A stretch of 10,785 nucleotides of DNA from Chloroflexota bacterium (GTDB taxonomy: Bacteria; Chloroflexota; Limnocylindria; P2-11E), in the NCBI GenBank assembly GCA_005889445.1, contig VBGS01000027.1:1-10785 (forward strand), read 5' to 3'. The translations under genes were made by a program, and so were the position numbers. The notes beneath the pieces were generated by a model, which saw only the letters and a list, made by a program, of their open reading frames with translations, did not search any database and was not told the DNA's origin. Numbering within the stretch: position 1 is the stretch's first letter; each line of letters begins with the position of its first letter. Below are positions 6,166 to 10,785 of the stretch, one piece after another.

Positions 6166-6195
6166 GAAGACGGCGGCCTCGCGGCCGCCGTCTTC
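6166..6195. terminator. Perfect 13-bp hairpin between convergent genes, probable two-way terminator
   Basis: GAAGACGGCGGCC (6166-6178) pairs perfectly with GGCCGCCGTCTTC (6183-6195) around the loop TCGC. It sits 12 bases after the phosphatase stop and 21 bases beyond the end of the minus-strand FAD gene. Read on the minus strand the stem is followed by TTTGTGG, a short U-run. On the plus strand there is no T-run, so termination may be stronger for the minus-strand operon. Confidence 0.75.
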
Positions 6196-6216
6196 GTGAT
6201 CGCTGGGAGGTGCGAG

Positions 6217-7215
6217 CTAGTTGCCGAGCGCGTCCAGGATGGTCCGCTCGATGAGGCCGGCCGCGAGGTCGACCTTGTAGGCGTTCAGGCTCATCGGGCG
6301 TGCGACGGTGCGGATCTGCGCCGCGGCCTGCTTCGCGGTCGCCTTGATGTCCTTGCCCTTGAGGGCGTCCTCGACGACCTTGGCGCGATACGGGACCGGC
6401 GAGACGCCGCCGACGACGACGCGTCCGTCGTTCCAGTTGTTGCCGTTCATCGTGAACGACACCGCGACCGACGTGAGCGCGAAGTCGTAGACCTGCCGGT
6501 CCTTGAGCTTGTTCCAGGCCATCTTCGTCCCGGACGCCGGGTTCGGGATCGTGATGTACGTCACGAACTCGTCCTTCTTGAGGACGTTCTCGCGGAGCAC
6601 ATCCTCGCGCGGGCCGATGAAGTAGCTGTCGAACGCGACCTCGCGATCGCCCCCGACCCCGGAGATCTTGGCCTTCGCGTTGAGCGCGAGGAGCGCGGTC
6701 GCCGTGTCCGAGGGGTGGACGATGTAGCAGAGCTCGCCGCCGATGATCGCGTGATAACGGTTGTCGCCGGTCACGGCGTAGCAGAAGTCGCCACCCTTCT
6801 TGTAGCAGTTGAAGTCCTCGCCACGGAAGAACCAGCAGCGCGGCCGCTGGTTGACGTTGCCGCCGAGCGTCCCGAAGTTGCGAATGAGCGGCGAGGCCAC
6901 GCTCTGTGCCGCCGCGACGAGCAGCGGGAACTTCGCCTGGATGTCCTTGTGGTCGATCACTTCGCTCAGGGTCGCCGCGGCGCCGATCGAGGCCTCGCTC
7001 GAGCCGGCGTTGATCTGGGTGAGGTCCTTGATCGTGGTGAGGTCGATAAGCACATCCGGAAAGGGAAGGCCCTTGCCGTGGACCCAGTCCTTGAGGATGC
7101 CGCCGACGAGGTCGCTTCCCCCGCCGACCACCTTCACGGCGCGGTCGGAGTTCTGCTTGAGCAGCGTGACGGCCTCCGAGACCGTCGTCGCGTCGTAGAG
7201 CTCGAACGCTCTCAT
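6217..7215 (-). CDS. Molybdenum hydroxylase FAD subunit, PaoB/YagS type with [4Fe-4S] loop
   Basis: This 332-residue subunit should bind FAD and receive electrons from the [2Fe-2S] subunit encoded at the operon's start. Motifs are VVGGGSDLVGG near residue 30 (FAD diphosphate), RNFGTLGGNVNQRPRCWFF (112-130) and a C-terminal flavoprotein domain. Cys127, Cys137, Cys145 and Cys163 form an inserted loop (RCWFFRGEDFNC, then FCYAVTGDNRYHAI, then ELCYIVHPSD). It closely follows the pattern of E. coli PaoB, whose loop carries a [4Fe-4S] cluster. The loop spacing differs from that in the other FAD subunit at the left edge of the window. The ATG at 7215 has an AGGAGG site overlapping the stop of the molybdopterin-subunit gene, 9 bases away, so it is the third gene of that operon. 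No signal peptide: in this family export relies on the Tat signal of the small subunit. Confidence 0.9.
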   Translation of the reverse strand: MRAFELYDATTVSEAVTLLKQNSDRAVKVVGGGSDLVGGILKDWVHGKGLPFPDVLIDLTTIKDLTQINAGSSEASIGAAATLSEVIDHKDIQAKFPLLVAAAQSVASPLIRNFGTLGGNVNQRPRCWFFRGEDFNCYKKGGDFCYAVTGDNRYHAIIGGELCYIVHPSDTATALLALNAKAKISGVGGDREVAFDSYFIGPREDVLRENVLKKDEFVTYITIPNPASGTKMAWNKLKDRQVYDFALTSVAVSFTMNGNNWNDGRVVVGGVSPVPYRAKVVEDALKGKDIKATAKQAAAQIRTVARPMSLNAYKVDLAAGLIERTILDALGN

Positions 7216-7224
7216 CTCTTCCTC

Positions 7225-9613
7225 CTAACCCTTGAGCGCCGTGAGGAGCTTCTCGCGCGTGAGCGGCATGTCGGTGACCCAGACGCCGACCGCGTTGTAG
7301 ACGGCGTTCGTGATCGTCGGCGCGGGGAGGGCCATCGGCGGCTCGCCGATGCCGTGCGCGCCGAACACGCCGTACTCCTTGGGATGCTCGACGATGACCA
7401 CCTGCGCGAGAGGCGCGTCCTTGATCCGTCGCCATGACCACGCCGCCTTCGATCTGCTGCTGCACCGCGAACGGGTTGAGCGCCTTGCCGAGGTCATGGG
7501 CCGCGACGTAGTTCGTGATCTTGATGGTCCCGAGCACGGTGTCGACCTCGACCTCCGCGCCGTGGGCCGCCCACGCGGTCCGCTGCCACTTCGGGTCCTG
7601 GACGTAGTCGGCACGGCCGACGATCGGTCCCGAGGTCTTGAAGCCCATCACGTCGGCGAGCTTGAGCTTCTTCGCCGGGTTGGCCGAGACAAAGACGCTG
7701 CCATCGACCATGTCCATGTCAGCGGCCACGAAGCTCGTGGTCTGGCCGGCTTTCTTCGCGTCGTCGTTGAACTTGCGCGCGCCCCATTCGAGGACCTGCT
7801 TGCGCGTGTCGGTCGCGGCCTCGAACTGCCCGCGGCCCCCGGTGTTGGTCTGCTGGCTTCCGAACGTGCCGCTGGCGTCGGTCGTGAGATCGGTGTCGAC
7901 GAAGGGCGTCGTGGTGACCGATGTGAGCGGGACACCGAGCGCTTCGGCCACGATCATCATCAGCAAGCTGCGCTGGCCGTCACCGATGTCGTTCGTCGCG
8001 GACACGGCCTGAACCGTGCCGTCGCTGTTGATGATCACCTGGCCGGATGCCGGGTTGCCGCCGGCGCCGTGACTGCAGGCGTGCGCCGCCATGCCGATGC
8101 CGTGATACACGCCCGGCCGGACCTGCTGCGCCTTCGGCGCGTGCCACTTCTGCTTCCACCCGATGGTGTCGCGGACGGCGGTGATGCAGTCGCGGATCCC
8201 GGGGTTGCTGAACGGCGCCTTCGTGTCGGGGTTGCCGACCTCGTTCAGGTTCTTGAGGCGGAACTCGATCGGGTCCATCCCGATCGCGTACGCCGCCTTC
8301 TCCATCGTGATCTCGAGCGCGAACGTCCCGTTGGGGTGCGACACGCACCGGTACGGGCCCGACTTGTAGCTGTTGGTCATGACGTCGATCGCCTCGAGCT
8401 TCAGGTTGGGGATGGTGTAGAGGTTCTGCATGTTGAACCACGCGCCGTTCGCTGCGCCGGCGCGCTGCGCGCCGACGTTCGCGATGACCTTGAACTGGCC
8501 GAACGCGATCGACCCGTCCTTGTTCACGCCGAGCTTCATCTCGTCGCGGAACTCGTTGCGGTGCGTTCGCGTGACGAAGTCCTCGTACCGCGTGTAGTTC
8601 ATCTTGATCGGACGCGCCGTGAGCTTTGACAGGATCGCCGCATGGACCTCGGCGAGGTCGATGCCCGAGCGGTAGCCGTATCCGGACCCGACGTAGCCGG
8701 GCTGGACCACGCGGACTTTGTTCTGGGGGATCTTCAGCGCCTGGGAGAGTCCGGCGCGCACACCGTGCGCCCACTGGCTCGTGTAAACGGCGTTGAGCTT
8801 GTCGTTGTCCCACCAGAAGAGGCCGTTCGTGACCTCGAGGGCCACGTGCTGCTCGACCGGCTTGTGGGCGACGACGTCGACCGTGGAGTCGGCGCGCGTG
8901 TTGGTCGCGTCACCGCGCACGAGCGGCGGCGTGATCGCGATCGTCGTGCCGTCGAGGTTCGACTGGAACTGCTTCGGCGTGCTTGCCTTCATGGCCTCGA
9001 GGAAATCGAGCGCAGCCGGGAGGACCTGGTACTGGACGTCGATCTGCCGGAGCGCTTCATCCGCGATGTGCTCGCTGTCGGCGGCGACCACGGCGATCGG
9101 CGAACCGACTTCGAAGACCTCCTCATTGAAGAGGAACCGCGTGGGGTTCGCCGCGCCGAGGAACACATCCGCGTACTCGGCGGGCAGGTTCGCCCGGTGG
9201 ATGATCTGGCGGACCCCGGGGAGCTTCTCGGCCTTCGAGATATCGACGCTCGTGATCTTCGCGTGCGGGTAGCGGCTGCGGAGCGTGCGCATGAAGAGCA
9301 TGCCGGGCATGCGCATGTTCTCGGTGTACTGGCCGAGGTTCGTCACGATGCCGATGCCCTGCATGCGCGCCACGTCCGATCCGATGACCTTGAACGCGGC
9401 AGCCGGGGCCGCCGGCGTCTTGCTGGTCGTGCCGTCGCCGGCGTAGCCGAGCTTGTGTCCGTGTACCGCGATCGCGCTCGCGACCATCTCCGATTGCTCG
9501 GCGACGAGCTGCTGCCACTCGTGATCCTGGGCCAGTGCTTGCCAGTCGGCGTCGCTGAGCGACGCCGCGTACGCGGCATCCTGGGCGACGCGGACCGCTT
9601 CGATACGTGCCAT
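7225..9613 (-). pseudogene. Molybdopterin-binding catalytic subunit (PaoC/YagR-like), frameshifted with core deletion
   Basis: The large subunit binds molybdopterin cytosine dinucleotide and hydroxylates the substrate, probably an aldehyde or aromatic compound. ATG 9613 follows GGAGGGAAAGAG. Residues 1-72 are a helical extension. The hammerhead domain (about 73-205) includes YTENMRMPGMLFMRTLRS. Cofactor-binding motifs include YVGSGYGYR (about 305), GPYRCVSHPNG (419-429, Cys423), DIGDG (about 540) and GTFGSQQT (about 580). Reading stays in frame to EGGVVM (Met727, codon 7433-7435), then changes. The rest (IKDAPLAQVVIVE, then GAHGIGEPPMALP with the catalytic Glu at 7342-7344, then LLTALKG and TAG 7225) lies in another frame from 7425. 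Relatives have about 30-40 residues between these blocks, so a segment not divisible by three is missing. Unrepaired, frame one would run on to 6128 as nonsense. This is either a real pseudogene or a sequencing/assembly fault; if repaired it would be about 830 residues. Confidence 0.85.
7425..7435 (-). other. Frameshift/deletion junction in the molybdopterin subunit gene
   Basis: Upstream of this point (minus strand) the family sequence EGGVVM is in the frame of ATG 9613; downstream IKDAPLAQ is in the frame ending at 7225. The switch lies within about 10 bases (ATGGCGACGGATC). The family segment that should follow GGVVM (a GQA-type helix and the NPxxxDYxxP loop) is not found in any frame nearby. 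Confidence 0.75.
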
Positions 9614-9625
9614 CTCTTTCCCTCC

Positions 9626-10609
9626 CTACCGGACCGGATGCCCGGAATTGGTGAGGATCGTGCGGACCTTGGTCTCGTCGAGCTTGGCTGCGTCCCACTT
9701 GATCGTGATCGATCGCTCGTTGCCGCTCACGTCGAGGACGCCGTCGCTCTTCTTGATCGTCGCCGCGAGTGGATCGAACTCCTCGATCGTCGCGAGCGGT
9801 GTCACGAACTGGAAGTCTTTCGATGTACCGGCCGCCGCGGGATTCACCGTCGCGGGCTTGGCGACCTCGACGACCACCGGGATCGCGCGGTAGGTGACCT
9901 TCTCACCACGCATCTCGGCGGCCGCGGTCTGCACCGACTTGAAAACCTTCGCGTACTCGCCGCACCGGCAGATGTTTCCCGAAAGGCCTTCGGCGATCTG
10001 AATGTCCGTCGGTCGGGGGTTCGCGGCCAGGAGCGCGACCGTTGACATGATGAATCCGCGGGTGCAGATGCCGCACTGGAATCCACCTTCCAGCCAGAAC
10101 GCCCGTTGGATCGGATGCAAGCCGGCGATGCCTGGACCGGTCGCGAGTCCCGCGACGGTCTTGACCTGCTGGCCGCGTCCGAGCCTCGCGCTCAGCATCG
10201 TGCAGCTGTTCACCGCTTTTCCGTCGACGAGCACCGCGCACGCTCCGCACTGCGCGCGGTCGCAACCGAGGTTCGAGTTCGAGAGACCGAGCTGGAAGTT
10301 CATCGTCTCCCAGAGGCTCTCGCGGTTATCGACGAGCACCGTGTGCTTGTTGCCGTCGATATTCAGCTCGACACGCCGCATCGTCGCGGGCACCGCGGAA
10401 AGATTCCCCGCGCCCGTAGCGGTGGTCGTCGTCTGGGTCGGCTGGATCGCCTTTGTGGCGACCGCTGCGCCACCAAGGACGACCGCGGCGGTCGCTGCGC
10501 CGGCTCCGGCGCCGATGAGGAAGTCGCGTCGCGTGACAGTCGCTTTCGTTCGGTCGGCAAACGATTTCTGATCGGGTTGCGGCGAAGTAGGCGCTCCCGC
10601 TTCCCCCAT
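9626..10609 (-). CDS. Tat-exported [2Fe-2S] subunit of molybdenum hydroxylase (PaoA/YagT-like) with extra C-terminal domain
   Basis: This 327-residue subunit carries electrons from molybdenum to FAD through two [2Fe-2S] clusters. The N-terminus has TRRDFLIGAGAG (26-37) and a hydrophobic run to about 52, a clear Tat signal, so the enzyme is probably periplasmic like PaoABC. The plant-ferredoxin cluster uses C116, C121, C124 and C136 (GCDRAQCGAC). The second uses C179, C182, C214 and C216 (QCGICTRG, GNICRCGEY). Two usual residues differ: the Gly of GxCG is Ala119, and the Pro of CTPG is Arg184. Typical subunits end near residue 235. This one continues about 90 residues, ending in a stretch (289-327: DGVLDVSGNERSITIKWD, then a helix, then SGHPVR) that resembles an HMA ferredoxin-like fold without CXXC. 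ATG 10609 follows GGGGGTGA. It is the first gene of the operon, with 12 bases to the molybdopterin subunit. Confidence 0.92.
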   Translation of the reverse strand: MGEAGAPTSPQPDQKSFADRTKATVTRRDFLIGAGAGAATAAVVLGGAAVATKAIQPTQTTTTATGAGNLSAVPATMRRVELNIDGNKHTVLVDNRESLWETMNFQLGLSNSNLGCDRAQCGACAVLVDGKAVNSCTMLSARLGRGQQVKTVAGLATGPGIAGLHPIQRAFWLEGGFQCGICTRGFIMSTVALLAANPRPTDIQIAEGLSGNICRCGEYAKVFKSVQTAAAEMRGEKVTYRAIPVVVEVAKPATVNPAAAGTSKDFQFVTPLATIEEFDPLAATIKKSDGVLDVSGNERSITIKWDAAKLDETKVRTILTNSGHPVR

Positions 10610-10748
10610 GGTTCACCCCCAAAGTTCCTCTCGGAAAGCGGTGCTGAGAGTAGCAGTCTGGGAAAGAGCCCGCCGTTCGTCAGCCCACCGGGAAGACGGC
10701 GCGTCGGCTCGCGTCCCCCCGGTTTTCCGACCGGCGGATACTGGACGA
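10610..10748. promoter_or_regulatory. Intergenic region upstream of the molybdenum hydroxylase operon
   Basis: The gap of about 140 bases must hold the promoter of the minus-strand operon. The best -10 candidate on the minus strand is TACTCT (complement of 10647-10652), preceded by TGC as in an extended -10, about 37 bases from the ATG. No convincing -35 is visible. On the plus strand GATACT (10737-10742) stands 6 bases before an ATG at 10749, the spacing of a leaderless promoter. A short dyad, CCGGT(N6)ACCGG at 10719-10734, lies between them. None of these is strong. Confidence 0.35.
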
Positions 10749-10785
10749 ATGCGTGAGGTCTACGCGAGGATGGCCGAGCTGGAGC
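10749..10785 (+). CDS. Possible start of a divergent gene, 3' partial
   Basis: ATG at 10749 opens a frame to the window end encoding MREVYARMAELE. There is no clear ribosome site, but a GATACT -10-like box lies 6 bases upstream, which would give a leaderless message. Twelve codons are too few to judge coding character or family. Confidence 0.3.
   Translation, partial: MREVYARMAELE

Noticed and set aside
6128..7424. Long continuation of the molybdopterin subunit frame downstream of the frameshift.
   Set aside because: After Met727 the translation is Arg/Gly-rich nonsense lying over the intact FAD subunit gene; it is the read-through of a broken frame, not a fusion protein.
1231..7440. Both deletion junctions contain the same 7-mer GGTCATG on the coding strand (about 1233-1239 plus, 7433-7439 minus), suggesting a common excision site.
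   Set aside because: GGTCATG also occurs at 7492-7498 and 8375-8381 with no deletion, so sharing it is not diagnostic.
8339..8359. Calling the right-hand operon a CO dehydrogenase because of YRC in the active-site loop.
   Set aside because: The loop is PYRCVSHP and not AYRCSFR, the small subunit has a Tat signal, and the FAD subunit has a PaoB-type [4Fe-4S] loop, all unlike CoxMSL.
7310..10045. Several long plus-strand reading frames across the minus-strand hydroxylase operon.
   Set aside because: GC-rich codon bias keeps the opposite strand open; these frames show no recognisable family and lie over conserved motifs of the minus genes.
1..10785. CRISPR arrays, insertion sequences, tRNA or rRNA genes, integrase attachment sites, phage or defence genes.
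   Set aside because: No regularly spaced repeats, transposase or integrase motifs, tRNA-like folds or rRNA sequence were seen on reading both strands; the region looks like metabolic genes.

Overview
The window comes from a GC-rich bacterium with strongly GC-biased third codon positions, frequent GTG starts and clear GGAGG ribosome binding sites. Overlapping, translationally coupled genes fill nearly all of it. The gene mix (molybdenum hydroxylases, Tat-exported iron-sulfur proteins, a membrane cytochrome b, a TolB-like propeller) would suit a soil, sediment or groundwater lineage such as Chloroflexota. That placement is only a guess, because no rRNA or tRNA is present.

Left part, plus strand (1-4626). 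The window opens inside, or one base after the start of, an FAD subunit of a xanthine-oxidase-family molybdenum hydroxylase of the 4-hydroxybenzoyl-CoA reductase beta type. It carries the four-cysteine loop for an extra [4Fe-4S] cluster. One base later comes a MocA/MobA-like molybdenum-cofactor nucleotidyltransferase that appears to have lost about 30 residues from its core. After a 90-base gap with a candidate promoter and a 12-bp palindrome, four genes overlap one another end to end: a Tat-exported ferredoxin with four [4Fe-4S] sites, a multi-pass cytochrome b, a 73-residue two-helix membrane protein, and an exported beta-propeller with a C-terminal membrane anchor. This resembles the electron-transfer arm of a respiratory enzyme placed next to a molybdenum hydroxylase.

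Middle part (4616-6195). A minus-strand pair of unrecognised small proteins (127 and 108 residues, overlapping by GTGA) converges on the propeller gene. It diverges, with only 12 bases between start codons, from an inositol-monophosphatase-family gene whose second metal-binding aspartate is a cysteine. A perfect 13-bp hairpin separates this gene from the next block.

Right part, minus strand (6217-10609). This is a complete three-gene molybdenum hydroxylase operon of the periplasmic aldehyde oxidoreductase (PaoABC/YagTSR) type, in the order Tat-signal [2Fe-2S] subunit, molybdopterin subunit, FAD subunit with its own four-cysteine loop. The molybdopterin gene is broken near its 3' end by an apparent deletion plus frameshift, which puts the catalytic-glutamate motif in another frame. 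The [2Fe-2S] subunit has an additional C-terminal domain that looks like an HMA fold without its metal-binding cysteines.

Together the window holds two different molybdenum hydroxylases beside a possible periplasm-to-membrane electron-transfer chain. Two molybdenum-related genes carry core deletions of similar size, so sequence or assembly error must be excluded before concluding that the genes are decayed.
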